56,686 nt of DNA from an uncultured Pseudomonadota bacterium (GCA_903900265.1 CAIUMM010000200.1:1-56686), one strand, 5' to 3'; positions 29,064 through 37,984 are shown, counted from the stretch's first letter. A program made the numbers and translations. Notes: a model not told the origin generated them from the sequence alone.

Positions 29064-31787
29064 TCAGTTGCCGCTGCTGTCGGAAGGCGTGATGCGCTCG
29101 GCGGGCTCTACAGGCTCCGCTTGCACGGGCGCGGCGGGGGTGCTGTCGGGGATCACGTTCTGCGCGGGAGCGGTGCCGGAGGCCTCGAGGGTGACCGAAG
29201 ACTCGATCGGCGAGGTCTTGGTTCGGTACACGCTCGGTGTATCGACGAAGTTCATGCTCCCGGTCATCAGCGAGCGGAACTCGACCTCTTGCTCCTCGCG
29301 GCTCTTGCCGTAGAAGCGCTTGAGGAACTCCTCGCGCTGCGCCATCTTGACGCGGTAGACCTCTTCAAGGTCAGCGGGCTCGTTGATCACGTGCGGCGTC
29401 AAGAAGATCAGCAGGTTGGTCTTGCGCTCGGTGTCGGACTTGCCGCGGAACAAGAAGCCGACGAGCGGGATGTCGCCGAGGATGGGGATCTTGGATTCGC
29501 CCTTGGAGTCGGTGTTGCCGATCAGGCCGCCGATGACGATGGTCTGGTTGTCGCGAACGACGACGACGTTCTCGGTCTTGCGCTTGGACGTCGTGAACCC
29601 GCCGCCGGCGTCGCTGCCCTCTTCGACCTCGGCGACCTCGAGCGAGAGGTCCATCGTGACCTCGTTCGCTTCGTTGATCTGCGGGGTGACCTGCAGCGTG
29701 ATGCCGACGTCCTGGCGCTGGTAGGACACGACCGGCTGACCGGTGCTGCTGTACCCGCTGGAGACCGGGAACGGCACGTTGCGGCCGACGGTGATCGTGG
29801 CCTCTTCGTTGTCTACGGCGAGCAGGTTCGGGTTGGAGAGGATGCTGACGTCCGAGTTCGACGCCAGCGCGTTCAGCGCGATGCCGAAGGCCGGGATGTC
29901 AACCTGCGTGCCCGCGATGGTGAGCGGGATCGCGGCGCCGAAGACGCCGACCGCGAGGCCCGAGAGCAGCGAGCCGGTCGTGGTGTCGATCGGGAGCGAC
30001 GCCGAGCTCGCGCCAAACTGGCCGGATGCGTAGTTGAGACCGCCACTTTCGCTGGGTTTTCCACCATGGTAGGACAAACCGAGGTCCATGGTGTCGGTGC
30101 TGCCGACCTCGACGACAACCGCTTCGATGTAGACCTGACGGCGCGAGATATCAAGGCGATCGACAACGCCCTTGAGCACCTGAAAGTCCTCTGGCGCGGC
30201 GATGATCACCAAGGAGTTGGTGTTCTCATCGGCGGTGACCCGCATGCCGCTATCAAAGGCTGCGACCACCGTTCCGCCGCTCGCACCGCCGCCGGGAGGC
30301 TGCGGACCGCCGCCCGGGCCAGCGGGCGCTCCGGGTGCAGGACCGCCATCGGGACCAGCGCCGCCGGGCTCGCTCGCCCCGTCGGCGCCAGCACCGCCGG
30401 GTTGTCCGGCGCGCGTGTTTCGGTTGGTGGAGCTTGATCCGCCACTGCTGCTTCGAGAACCGCTGCTCCGTGAGCTGCTCGAGGACCGCGACGCGCTGGA
30501 GGAGGACGACGACCCGCCTCGGCCTTCCGAGAGGTTCCCAAGCACGCTCGCCACGTCGACGGCCTTGGCGTGCTGCAGGTAGATCACGTGGATCTGCGAG
30601 CGTGAAGCAGGATCAATGTCGATGTCCACGCGCGCGACCAGCTCTTTGATCGCGGCCAACGCTTGCTCGTTCGCGAGCACGATGAGCGAGTTGGTGCGCA
30701 CATCGGAGATGATCTTGGAGATGTAGGAGGAGTCCGATCCTACGTTCGTCGCGCTAGCGGCCGCGGGGGCTTCTGCGGCTGCGGCGTCACGTGCTCGGCG
30801 GCGGCTGGTACGGTCGGTGCCGCCCGAGCTGCTGGAGCTGGAGCCGCTGCTCGTGCTGGCAGCCACGCCGTAGACCTCTTCGAGGATCTTCTCCACGTCC
30901 GCGGCGGTCGCGTAGCGGATCGGGATGACCTCGAGGCGCGACTTGGGGGCGGCGACGTCCAGCTGCTTGACGATGCGGTAGACGCGGCGGATGTTGTACG
31001 CCGCATCGGTGATGATGAGCGTGTTCGTCGGCGAATACCCGATGATCTTTGCGCTCGGGCCCGCGAGATCTTTGACGAGGCTCGAGACGTCGGCGACGGT
31101 GACGTTCTCGAGCTGGATGATCTGCGTGACAAAATTGTCGGTGGCCGGCACGTCGCCGTCCTCGTAGACCCGCAGCGGCGCGTTTGCCGCCTTGGACGTC
31201 GCGACCACCTTGGTGTTCTTGCCCACCGTGACGGTGGTGTACCCCGCGACCTCCAACGCCGACAGGTAGGCTTCATACGCCTCGGCCACCTGCACCTGCT
31301 GGTGACTGATGATGGTGATCTGGCCTTTGAGGTCGTCTGAAAGAATGAAGTTCCTACAGGTGATCTCCGCCATGTACTTGGTGACGTCCATCAAGCTGGC
31401 GTCCACGTAGTCCATGGTGACTTTGGTCGAAGACGGCACGCAAGGGACCTTCTTGGCGTTGACCGAGCCGGTACCGCCCGCGGGCGCGGCTTCGACTTGG
31501 TCGTCGCTGCCAGACTCGGCGCGGCGCGGGCCAGGCACAGGTCCGCCGGGGATCGGCCCGCCAGGTCCGCCGAGCGGGCCGGGCGCGAGGGGTCCGCCCA
31601 GCTTGGGGCCGCCTGGAGGTCCGGGGGGCCCTTCGGGTGCGTCTTCCCCTTTTCCACCCTCGGCCTTGTCGCCCGCGGCGAACGCCGGCGGAGCGAGCAC
31701 GATCCCCGCGAGGAGCAGGGTGGTCAGGAGCGGCTTGTGGGCAGAAGCGAGCCTGCGTGCCGAAGAAAATAGAGGAAGTCGAAGCAT
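29064..31787 (-). CDS. gspD: Type II secretion outer-membrane secretin GspD
   Basis: 907 residues. Signal peptide to about residue 38, then a Gly/Pro-rich linker (about 40-90), N0 domain (VTMDYVDASLMDVTKYMAEITCRNFIL), N1-N3 ring domains and the secretin barrel (VGRNVPFPVSSG, VSYQRQDVGITLQVTPQI, VIGGLIGNTDS, LGDIPLVGFLFRG). Two Ser-rich insertions lie in the N2/N3 area, the second running into a Gly/Pro/Ala-rich stretch of over 70 residues. It forms the 15-fold exit gate in the outer membrane. It is longer than the usual 650-700 residues because of these inserts. Confidence 0.95.
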   Translation of the reverse strand: MLRLPLFSSARRLASAHKPLLTTLLLAGIVLAPPAFAAGDKAEGGKGEDAPEGPPGPPGGPKLGGPLAPGPLGGPGGPIPGGPVPGPRRAESGSDDQVEAAPAGGTGSVNAKKVPCVPSSTKVTMDYVDASLMDVTKYMAEITCRNFILSDDLKGQITIISHQQVQVAEAYEAYLSALEVAGYTTVTVGKNTKVVATSKAANAPLRVYEDGDVPATDNFVTQIIQLENVTVADVSSLVKDLAGPSAKIIGYSPTNTLIITDAAYNIRRVYRIVKQLDVAAPKSRLEVIPIRYATAADVEKILEEVYGVAASTSSGSSSSSSGGTDRTSRRRARDAAAAEAPAAASATNVGSDSSYISKIISDVRTNSLIVLANEQALAAIKELVARVDIDIDPASRSQIHVIYLQHAKAVDVASVLGNLSEGRGGSSSSSSASRSSSSSRSSGSRSSSGGSSSTNRNTRAGQPGGAGADGASEPGGAGPDGGPAPGAPAGPGGGPQPPGGGASGGTVVAAFDSGMRVTADENTNSLVIIAAPEDFQVLKGVVDRLDISRRQVYIEAVVVEVGSTDTMDLGLSYHGGKPSESGGLNYASGQFGASSASLPIDTTTGSLLSGLAVGVFGAAIPLTIAGTQVDIPAFGIALNALASNSDVSILSNPNLLAVDNEEATITVGRNVPFPVSSGYSSTGQPVVSYQRQDVGITLQVTPQINEANEVTMDLSLEVAEVEEGSDAGGGFTTSKRKTENVVVVRDNQTIVIGGLIGNTDSKGESKIPILGDIPLVGFLFRGKSDTERKTNLLIFLTPHVINEPADLEEVYRVKMAQREEFLKRFYGKSREEQEVEFRSLMTGSMNFVDTPSVYRTKTSPIESSVTLEASGTAPAQNVIPDSTPAAPVQAEPVEPAERITPSDSSGN

Positions 31788-31789
31788 GT

Positions 31790-32734
31790 TCAGCGGATCT
31801 CGTATTCGAGCGTGGAGTCTTGACTGCGCCGGGTGATGTCGAAGCTGAAGTTCTTTTCGCTGCTCAGCGACCCGTAGAGCGCCATCGCCCCGTCGGTGCT
31901 CGTCAGCGGCTTGCCGTTTACGGCCTTCACGACGTCCCCATTCTTGATTCCCAGTTTCTCAAACATGCTGCCCTTGCGGATCGCCGACAGGCGGTAGCCA
32001 TCGATCTGGCCGTCGGCGCCTTTGTGCGGCGAGGCATGGACCTGCGAGGCCAGCATCTCCAGATTGCCCATCGCCCCGTCGATCGTCGACTGGTCGATGG
32101 CGTACTTGTTCTCGGCCAACTTGGTGATGCCCGAAGCGTCATCGCCGCCGGTCGCGGCGCTGCCCGAGGACTTGGCGACGGCGCCTTCGTTCCCCATGCA
32201 GATGCACGCACCGCCGTCGGTGCATACTTTCTTTTGGTCGATCGAGGTGATTCGGCCCTCTCCCGCCACGTCATCCCCGATCACGAAGCCCTGCGCGTGG
32301 CTGTCTTTTCCGCCCGAAACCGAGATGAGCGCGGACGAGTACTCGGGCAGGTCCGCCACGACCGTCGCGATCAATTTCACCGTGGAGTCTCGGCAATCGC
32401 CGCCTCCGGGAACGACCGCGGCCGGGTTGTACACCGCGGTAGAATCGAAGATGTTCCTGCGAACGATGACGTCCCAAGATTTGCTCGACGGCGCACGGTT
32501 CCGGACGGTCGGACGCGCAGGTGCCTCGTCGTCTTCGGCGACGCTCGGCGCAGCCGCGGCCTCCGGAGCGGCCGGACCGGCGTACTCGACGGGCTCCGCG
32601 CCTTCAGGCAGTTGCAAGTAGTGGCCGCCCACGGTGGTCGCGACCGCGGCGATGCCGAACCCGACGGCAGCAGCCAAGGCCGCGGTGACCGCGAGGCGAG
32701 GGAGGGGAACGGGGAGGGAAGTGAGCTTGGGCAA
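31790..32734 (-). CDS. gspC: Type II secretion inner-membrane protein GspC
   Basis: 314 residues. One membrane helix near 13-35, an HR domain with RRNIFDS (about 92-98) that touches the secretin N0 domain, a Cys-containing loop (VCTDGGACICMG), and a C-terminal PDZ domain (SMFEKLGIKNGDVVKAVNGKPL). GspC links GspD to the platform and helps pick substrates. No ATG or GTG fits the N-terminus; the best start is TTG at 32734, so the start is uncertain. It is the first gene of the operon gspC-N. Confidence 0.88.
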   Translation of the reverse strand: MPKLTSLPVPLPRLAVTAALAAAVGFGIAAVATTVGGHYLQLPEGAEPVEYAGPAAPEAAAAPSVAEDDEAPARPTVRNRAPSSKSWDVIVRRNIFDSTAVYNPAAVVPGGGDCRDSTVKLIATVVADLPEYSSALISVSGGKDSHAQGFVIGDDVAGEGRITSIDQKKVCTDGGACICMGNEGAVAKSSGSAATGGDDASGITKLAENKYAIDQSTIDGAMGNLEMLASQVHASPHKGADGQIDGYRLSAIRKGSMFEKLGIKNGDVVKAVNGKPLTSTDGAMALYGSLSSEKNFSFDITRRSQDSTLEYEIR

Positions 32735-32865
32735 AGGTGTCGTGGCCGGGGGGCTCCTACCACGTCAGCAAGAGCCGTGCCGGCGAGAAAATTGGCTCTC
32801 TTTCGGGCGCTGAGCGGGGTTCACGGTCAGCTTGTCCCGTCGGGTAGCACCGGCGCGCCGGCTGT

Positions 32866-32878
32866 GACATTTTGTCAG
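32866..32878. promoter_or_regulatory. Inverted repeat between gspC and the divergent lipoprotein gene
   Basis: TGACA-TTT-TGTCA lies 45 bp before the ATG at 32923, next to a 12-bp palindrome (CCGGCGCGCCGG) at 32851-32862. Both are in the 188-bp region that must hold the promoters of the T2SS operon and of the divergent gene. Possible operator; the function is guesswork. Confidence 0.25.
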
Positions 32879-32922
32879 TCTTGGAATGTTGCGGGTGCGC
32901 GTGCAACGGGTCAGGATTGGGC

Positions 32923-33669
32923 ATGATCTTCTGGCTGGCTTCGATCCTCGCATGTGGGTTTGGATGCGGGCGCGACGACATCCTCGTCGCTGCGGATGAG
33001 CGCAGCCCGACGGCGGGCGCGATGACGGCCCCGTCTGCGGCGCCGACTCTGTCTGCGGCTGGTGCACCTTCGCCATCGGGTGCCCCGGGGGCAGGAAGCG
33101 AGCCTGTGCCGGGCGTCCCGGTCGAGCCGCTCCCTGGGCTCGCGACCCCGGGCAGTCCCGGCACTCCGGGACAGGTGGCTCCGGGTGTACCGGGTGAGCC
33201 GACGCCGGGCGTCGCCGCTCCGACGGCCGCGGGCGTGCCGTCCGCGCCTTCGCCGGGCATCCCGGTCGCTCCAAAGCCTGCTCCCGCCGGTGCGCCGCAG
33301 CCGAACTCCGGCCCTCAGGTCGCGATCTCGGGGACGGTGCAGTTCCCCGAGTACAAGACGGGGAGCGTGCGGGTCACGGTCTTTGATGCGGACCATTCCA
33401 AGCCGTCTTCGACGCCGCCTCGCGTGCTGGGCGTCGCGCAGTTCGCCTCACCCGGGGCGTTCACGGTGAACGTTCCGGTGGGGTCCGGCAAGGTGTACAT
33501 GGAAGGGTCGGTGGATGAAGACGGCGATGGTCGTCCGAGCCCGCAGGAACCTCAGGGCAAGGCGGATCGCTACCCGGTGACGGTGGGAACGGCCCCGGTG
33601 ACCGACATGCTCATCACGTTGGAGCGTCGCGCCCCGCCACCTTCGGGTGAGAAAAAGGACGACTTCTGA
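32923..33669 (+). CDS. Collagen-like Pro/Gly-rich lipoprotein
   Basis: 248 residues. Lipoprotein signal MIFWLASILACGFGC with two candidate cysteines (11 and 15). Residues about 40-130 are a low-complexity Pro/Gly/Ala/Val stretch with loose G-x-P triplets (PGSPGTPGQVAPGVPGEPTPG). The last 100 or so residues form a small beta-sandwich (VAISGTVQFPEYKTGSVRV) with a calcium-loop-like DEDGDGRPSPQE. It is divergent from the T2SS operon. Likely an envelope stalk plus head; no enzyme motif. Start at ATG 32923 chosen for the signal peptide; the frame is open from 32872. Confidence 0.75.
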   Translation: MIFWLASILACGFGCGRDDILVAADERSPTAGAMTAPSAAPTLSAAGAPSPSGAPGAGSEPVPGVPVEPLPGLATPGSPGTPGQVAPGVPGEPTPGVAAPTAAGVPSAPSPGIPVAPKPAPAGAPQPNSGPQVAISGTVQFPEYKTGSVRVTVFDADHSKPSSTPPRVLGVAQFASPGAFTVNVPVGSGKVYMEGSVDEDGDGRPSPQEPQGKADRYPVTVGTAPVTDMLITLERRAPPPSGEKKDDF

Positions 33670-33689
33670 GCGCGCCGGCGAGGGATGTC

Positions 33690-34415
33690 GTGACGGTGGT
33701 GATCCCGCATCGACGGGAGCGTGCGCTGCTCGAGCGTACGCTCGCGAGCGTCTCAGGATGGCGGGTGCTGGTGGTGGACGACACCGATGACGGGCTTGAC
33801 CTCGACGTGCCGCGCGTGCGGTTGGGCGGGGGGAGCGGGTTTGCGGTGGCGGCGAACGCCGGACTCGACGCGGTGCGGACCCCAAACGCGGTGTTGCTCA
33901 ACGACGACGCGGCGCCGATGGCCGATTGTCTGGAGCGACTGGTCCGCGTAGGCGGGCTGTGCGGGCCGGTGCTGGTCGGGCCGCGCGGCGTCGAATCGGC
34001 CGGGCTCACCGTGCGCACGTGGGGGCGCGTCGTCCAGCAGACGGCCGTGCCCGGGGTTGATCAGCCGGTGGACGCGCTCTCCGGCGCGTGCTTGTTTTTG
34101 CCGGCGTGGGCACGTTTCGATCCCCGGTTTCGACACGGCTACGAGGATGTCGAGCTTTGCCGTCGCATCGGTCCGTCTTTGGGCGGAGCGCGTGTCGTCG
34201 CGCACGCCCGGTGCTGGCACGAAGGCGGCGCGACGGTGTCGCGGGTCTCTCCCGAGGCGCACCGGCACGCCGTCAGCGGTCAGCTGCGCCTTGTGGAGCC
34301 TGGATGGCGGGATTTTGCGGTGCTCGGGCTCGCGGTCGCACAGGTGGCGCGGGAGGGCGGGGCTGCGCGGCTGCCGGCGATACTGCGCGGCTGGCGGGAC
34401 GTGCGGCTGGCATGA
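33690..34415 (+). CDS. Family 2-like glycosyltransferase
   Basis: 241 residues starting at GTG with GAGGGA upstream. GT-A fold: VVIPHRRERALLERTL at the N-terminus, VVDDTDD near residue 28, a nucleotide-sugar site LLNDDAAP (71-74) and a downstream YEDVELCRRIG that fits the catalytic acid region of rhamnosyl- and related transferases. It is cytoplasmic with no membrane helix. It should transfer a sugar from a nucleotide donor to an envelope glycan or protein. No other polysaccharide genes are nearby, so the acceptor is unknown. 20 bp separates it from the collagen-like lipoprotein gene, so it might modify that protein; this is a guess from position. Confidence 0.8.
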   Translation: MTVVIPHRRERALLERTLASVSGWRVLVVDDTDDGLDLDVPRVRLGGGSGFAVAANAGLDAVRTPNAVLLNDDAAPMADCLERLVRVGGLCGPVLVGPRGVESAGLTVRTWGRVVQQTAVPGVDQPVDALSGACLFLPAWARFDPRFRHGYEDVELCRRIGPSLGGARVVAHARCWHEGGATVSRVSPEAHRHAVSGQLRLVEPGWRDFAVLGLAVAQVAREGGAARLPAILRGWRDVRLA

Positions 34416-34536
34416 CTCGAGGAACGGGCATACGCGACGCGTCGAATGTTCTCGGCCGCGCGCTACGACCCTCGCCTCCTGTTGTCGCCCCTGGCTTGGC
34501 CGGGCGCTCTGTCGGCACAGATCCTCGGGATGCGCG

Positions 34537-35616
34537 ATGATCATCGATGACCTCGCGCCCCGGCTCGCGGCCCACGCCGAATGGCTCGCCAACCCTGAGA
34601 CCGGCACCCGCGCCGATCTCTCGGGCGCCAACCTGTCCGGGAAGGACCTCTCCGGGAAGGCGCTGACCGGCGCCGACCTGCGGCGCGCGAACCTGAGCGG
34701 CACCGAGCTGAGCGGCGCGGACATGACCAGCGTGAAGCTGGTGGGCACGGATTTGAGCAGCGCGAGGCTCGCCGGCGCCAATCTGACGGGCGCGGACTTG
34801 ACGGGCGCAAACCTGAGCTCCGCCGATCTGACCCGCGTCGTGTTGACCGGTGCGCTGCTGACCCGCGCCAACCTTCGCGGTGCCAATCTGACCCGCGCCT
34901 TGCTGACGCGCGCGAAGATGATCGGCACCGACCTGACCAACGCCAAACATCTGTCTGGCGCGAACCTCTCCGGCACCGACCTCTCGGGTACCGATCTCAC
35001 CGGCGCGGACCTCGCGGGTGCGAAGTTGGTGGGCACCGAGCTGACGGGCGCGAAGTTGGCGGCCGCTGACTTGACGGGCGCTGATCTGCGCGGGGCCAAC
35101 CTGCACATCGCGGACTTGACCGCCGCCGTGCTGACCGGCGCACAGCTGACCGGCGCCAATTTGCGCGGGGCGAACCTGACGCGCGCGCTGCTGACCCGCG
35201 CGAAGCTCGTCGGCACCGACCTCACCAGCGCGAAGAACCTGTCGGGCGCGAACCTCTCCGGCACGGACTTGTCGGGCGCGAACTTGACCGGCGCTGACTT
35301 GACCGGCGCGAACCTCTCCGGGACGGATCTGTCGGGCGCAAAGCTCGCCGGCACAAACCTGACCGGCGCAGATCTGACCGGCGCGAACCTGAACTTCGCG
35401 GATCTGACCGACGCGGACCTCTCGGGCGCGAATCTGTCGCGAGCGATGCTCTCGGGTGTGAACCTGTCCCGCGCAAAGCTGCGCTCGGCGGACCTCACCG
35501 GGGTGTCTTACCTGTTCAGCGCGAACTTGATCGGCGCGGACTTGACGCTCACGAACGTGTCAATGACCGCGCTGTTCATCAACGCGATCTACCAGTACCT
35601 GCTGAGCTTGTTTTAG
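34537..35616 (+). CDS. Pentapeptide repeat protein
   Basis: 359 residues. After about 27 residues (MIIDDLAPRLAAHAEWLANP) nearly the whole protein is A(D/N)LxG-type pentapeptides that fold as a right-handed quadrilateral beta-helix. No signal peptide, so probably cytoplasmic. Some family members mimic DNA and protect gyrase, others are of unknown role; nothing here tells which. The phase is broken twice by a six-residue unit (TNAKHL and TSAKNL), part of an internal duplication of 96 residues. The frame is open far upstream, but the repeat domain and ATG at 34537 fix the start. Confidence 0.9.
   Translation: MIIDDLAPRLAAHAEWLANPETGTRADLSGANLSGKDLSGKALTGADLRRANLSGTELSGADMTSVKLVGTDLSSARLAGANLTGADLTGANLSSADLTRVVLTGALLTRANLRGANLTRALLTRAKMIGTDLTNAKHLSGANLSGTDLSGTDLTGADLAGAKLVGTELTGAKLAAADLTGADLRGANLHIADLTAAVLTGAQLTGANLRGANLTRALLTRAKLVGTDLTSAKNLSGANLSGTDLSGANLTGADLTGANLSGTDLSGAKLAGTNLTGADLTGANLNFADLTDADLSGANLSRAMLSGVNLSRAKLRSADLTGVSYLFSANLIGADLTLTNVSMTALFINAIYQYLLSLF
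34846..35301 (+). repeat. 288-bp offset internal duplication in pentapeptide gene
   Basis: A segment of about 56 codons at 34846-35013 recurs at 35134-35301 with most residues identical. The offset is 96 codons, i.e. 19 pentapeptides plus one extra residue, so both copies keep the out-of-phase hexapeptide. Confidence 0.75.
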
Positions 35617-35621
35617 CGGCT

Positions 35622-35642
35622 CTGCGGCACCGATACCCGCAG
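35622..35642. terminator. Possible hairpin between convergent genes
   Basis: CTGCGG and CCGCAG arms with a 9-base loop lie between the pentapeptide gene stop and the stop of the opposing lipoprotein gene. There is no U-tract, so a Rho-independent terminator is uncertain. Confidence 0.3.
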
Positions 35643-35644
35643 CG

Positions 35645-36106
35645 TTACTGCACGACCTTCGGGGTCACCGCCTCGGCGGTGTAGCCTTCGGGGATGGTTA
35701 CGCCGCGCTCGTAGTTGCATCCGGACTCGACCAGAAAGCCCTTATCGTCCGCCCGAAAGCTGGTGGGATGGGGGCCGCGCTCTCCGGTACCGCCGATGTC
35801 CCGCAGCTCGATGGTCTGGCCCTGTTGCATCCAGATGCCTTGATAGCTCACGATGCCGGACCACGCGCACTGCGTGCCTACCGGACAGGGAGATACCAAG
35901 TCCACACCTGCATAGTTCCCGCCCTGCTCGAAGTGGATGTTGCGCGGGAAGCTGCGCGACGGGCAGCCCTTCGAGGTCCAATCCCCGAGGTAGGTGATGC
36001 CGGGGGCGTCTCCCAAGAGCGTAGACACCTTGGGCCCTTCGATGGGCTTCGGCGGTTCGGCCGGGGTTTGTGCGCAGGCCAAGAGGGGGATCAACAGGGT
36101 GAACAT
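35645..36106 (-). CDS. Small lipoprotein of unknown function
   Basis: 153 residues. Lipoprotein signal MFTLLIPLLAC (Cys11) directly followed by a Pro-rich linker. The rest is a compact domain with four spaced cysteines (SKGCPSRSFPRNIHFEQGGNY, VSPCPVGTQCAW, VESGCNYERG) that could form disulfides in the periplasm, and conserved-looking aromatic/Gly positions typical of a beta-barrel fold. Family not recognised. It is convergent with the pentapeptide gene and lies 58 bp upstream, on the same strand, of nothing else; the next minus-strand gene ends 59 bp away. Confidence 0.65.
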   Translation of the reverse strand: MFTLLIPLLACAQTPAEPPKPIEGPKVSTLLGDAPGITYLGDWTSKGCPSRSFPRNIHFEQGGNYAGVDLVSPCPVGTQCAWSGIVSYQGIWMQQGQTIELRDIGGTGERGPHPTSFRADDKGFLVESGCNYERGVTIPEGYTAEAVTPKVVQ

Positions 36107-36164
36107 CGCTTGAAGATAAGCGCTCTTGCGCGGCTGACATCCCCCTTTTTACGGACATCCCGAT

Positions 36165-37871
36165 TCAGCCTGACGCCCCGATCTTCCGGCGAAGCAGCAA
36201 CACCCAGAGCGAGAGCGCGATGCCCGCTGTGGCTCCACCCCCGCAGCAAAGACTGGACGAACCGCTATTTCCGTCGTCCGCGGAGGAGGGGGCGCGTACG
36301 TCCAAGCGAAACTCATGCTCCGAAGACCCGCCGTCATCGTCGCGGATCGTGACGGTGAACACGCCGCTGATCGCTTGCCCGGCGGTGACCGTCAGCAGGC
36401 CGTCTTCGGTCAATTGTACGGGGAGGCCGGCGCTCGCGAGGGTGTAGGTGATGGTGTCTGTGCCGGGGTCGCTCGCGACCAGCTGTGCCGACCAGGTCTC
36501 GTTCTCGGCGAGGCTCAGCCGGTTCAGCAGGCCTTCGGGGTGTGCACCCCAGTCCACGCCGTCGTCGTACAGGTACGGCGCGACGTTGGACACCAGCGCG
36601 TCGGCGGTGTCGGAGTAGGACTGCCCGCTTTCGTCGGTGTAGGTGACGCTGGCGGTGATCGTCGCGTCATCGAGGCAAAGGCAGTTCGCCCGGTCGCCAT
36701 CGGCCGAGCACGCGCCCTCGCCGAGGAACGACCAGTCCCAGATCCCCGTGCCATCGCAGCCATCGATGGCGGCGGCGAAGCTGAACACCGTGCCTTCTAC
36801 GCCGTCCGGCCCGCTCAACGTCAGCGCGTTCACCTCGTCGATGAGGTCGTCGCAATCTTGATCTACGCCGTCGCAGGTCTCGACCGCCCCAGGATGGATC
36901 GTGGCGTCATCGGGTTCACAGTCGCCGTCGGCCTGAGTGTAGCCGTCGCCGTCGGTGTCTCCGCTTCCCGCGCAGTCCGACACCCGCCGCACGGACAGCG
37001 CGCTGCTTGTGGTGCCGAGCACGTCGGCGCAGCCGTCGCCGTCGATGTCCCCGGTCACGATCTGGTCGGCGGGGAGGTCCACGGTCAGCGGCGCGCCCTC
37101 GAACAGCACGGTGAGCGTCGCGCCGTCGTAGGCCCAGAGGTTGGGGGAGCCATCGCCGTCAAAGTCGGCGGAGCCCACCTGCGTGGGCGGGGTGCCAAGC
37201 GCGATCGTCTCCTCGCCCAGCTGCCGAAACCCACCGCTGTTCCCGACCACCCAGTTGGATGTGCCCCATCCCAACGCGGTGATGCCGTTGCCCAACGCGA
37301 GCAGGCTCTCGCCGAACCCGTCGTATTGGTGCAGCTGGGTGTCGCCGGGGTTGGCCCAGGCGATGGGCGTCCCGGGAGCGGATTCGGGGGAGAGCGCGTA
37401 GAGCGCTGGATCTCCCTCAATCTCCAGCGGCGCGAAGCTGCCGCCGTAAAGCGAGAGGCTGACCCCGGTTCGAACCAGGTAGCGGTCCTCTCGCGCGGCG
37501 ACTCCGACGCAGGGTTGCGCGCTGACGCTGCCGGTGCTGCCGTCCCAGATCGCGAGTAAACCTTCGGAGCAATACAGTAATTCGGTGTCGGTGGCCGCGA
37601 CGGCGGTGCCGGGCGCATCTGGAACGGCCGGCGTGCCTGCGGTGCTGCCGTACACCGACCAGGACCCGTCTTCCAAGGCAAAGTACGCGGCGCTCTCCGC
37701 ATCTGCGGTGTACAACGCCATCCCCGTCGGGGCGGCGGTCAGCGCGCTGGTCTCGACATCTCCGAACGTGAGCGCGTGGGCCGGGGCCGCGGTGCCGAGC
37801 GCCGCGCCCAAGACGATGGCGGGGGCGATACCGGACGTGACGCCGGGGACGAACAGGGAGCGGAGACGCAT
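36165..37871 (-). CDS. Surface protein: FG-GAP-like and MopE motifs with MYXO-CTERM-like tail
   Basis: 568 residues. A signal peptide ends near PAHALTF. Residues about 40-300 contain beta-propeller repeats with FG-GAP-like calcium loops (DFDGDGSPN, DIDGDGCAD). One MopE-type unit follows (DTDGDGYTQADGDC...CDGVDQDCD) and then two cadherin/Ig-like beta-sandwiches. The end reads SSLCCGGGATAG, a hydrophobic helix, and RRK. That Cys-rich, transmembrane, basic order is like the MYXO-CTERM sorting signal, in which a cysteine is processed for surface display. Role: cell-surface or exported adhesin-like protein; ligand unknown. Confidence 0.8.
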   Translation of the reverse strand: MRLRSLFVPGVTSGIAPAIVLGAALGTAAPAHALTFGDVETSALTAAPTGMALYTADAESAAYFALEDGSWSVYGSTAGTPAVPDAPGTAVAATDTELLYCSEGLLAIWDGSTGSVSAQPCVGVAAREDRYLVRTGVSLSLYGGSFAPLEIEGDPALYALSPESAPGTPIAWANPGDTQLHQYDGFGESLLALGNGITALGWGTSNWVVGNSGGFRQLGEETIALGTPPTQVGSADFDGDGSPNLWAYDGATLTVLFEGAPLTVDLPADQIVTGDIDGDGCADVLGTTSSALSVRRVSDCAGSGDTDGDGYTQADGDCEPDDATIHPGAVETCDGVDQDCDDLIDEVNALTLSGPDGVEGTVFSFAAAIDGCDGTGIWDWSFLGEGACSADGDRANCLCLDDATITASVTYTDESGQSYSDTADALVSNVAPYLYDDGVDWGAHPEGLLNRLSLAENETWSAQLVASDPGTDTITYTLASAGLPVQLTEDGLLTVTAGQAISGVFTVTIRDDDGGSSEHEFRLDVRAPSSADDGNSGSSSLCCGGGATAGIALSLWVLLLRRKIGASG

Positions 37872-37955
37872 TCAATGATTGTACCCACCTTTGCGGTGGA
37901 TGACGAAGGCTTGCGGAGGATCTCAACCTCGCGTAGCTCAAGTCGAGGATGGCTC

Positions 37956-37984
37956 TTGCTCTGTCAAGAGTATTGCGGTACGCT
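37956..37984 (+). promoter_or_regulatory. Weak candidate promoter for the SUKH-like/TPR/HEAT gene
   Basis: TTGCTC at 37956-37961 and TACGCT at 37979-37984 with a 17-bp spacer, 23 bp before the ATG at 38008. It overlaps a CTCTTG...CAAGAG inverted repeat. Moderate matches only. Confidence 0.3.
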
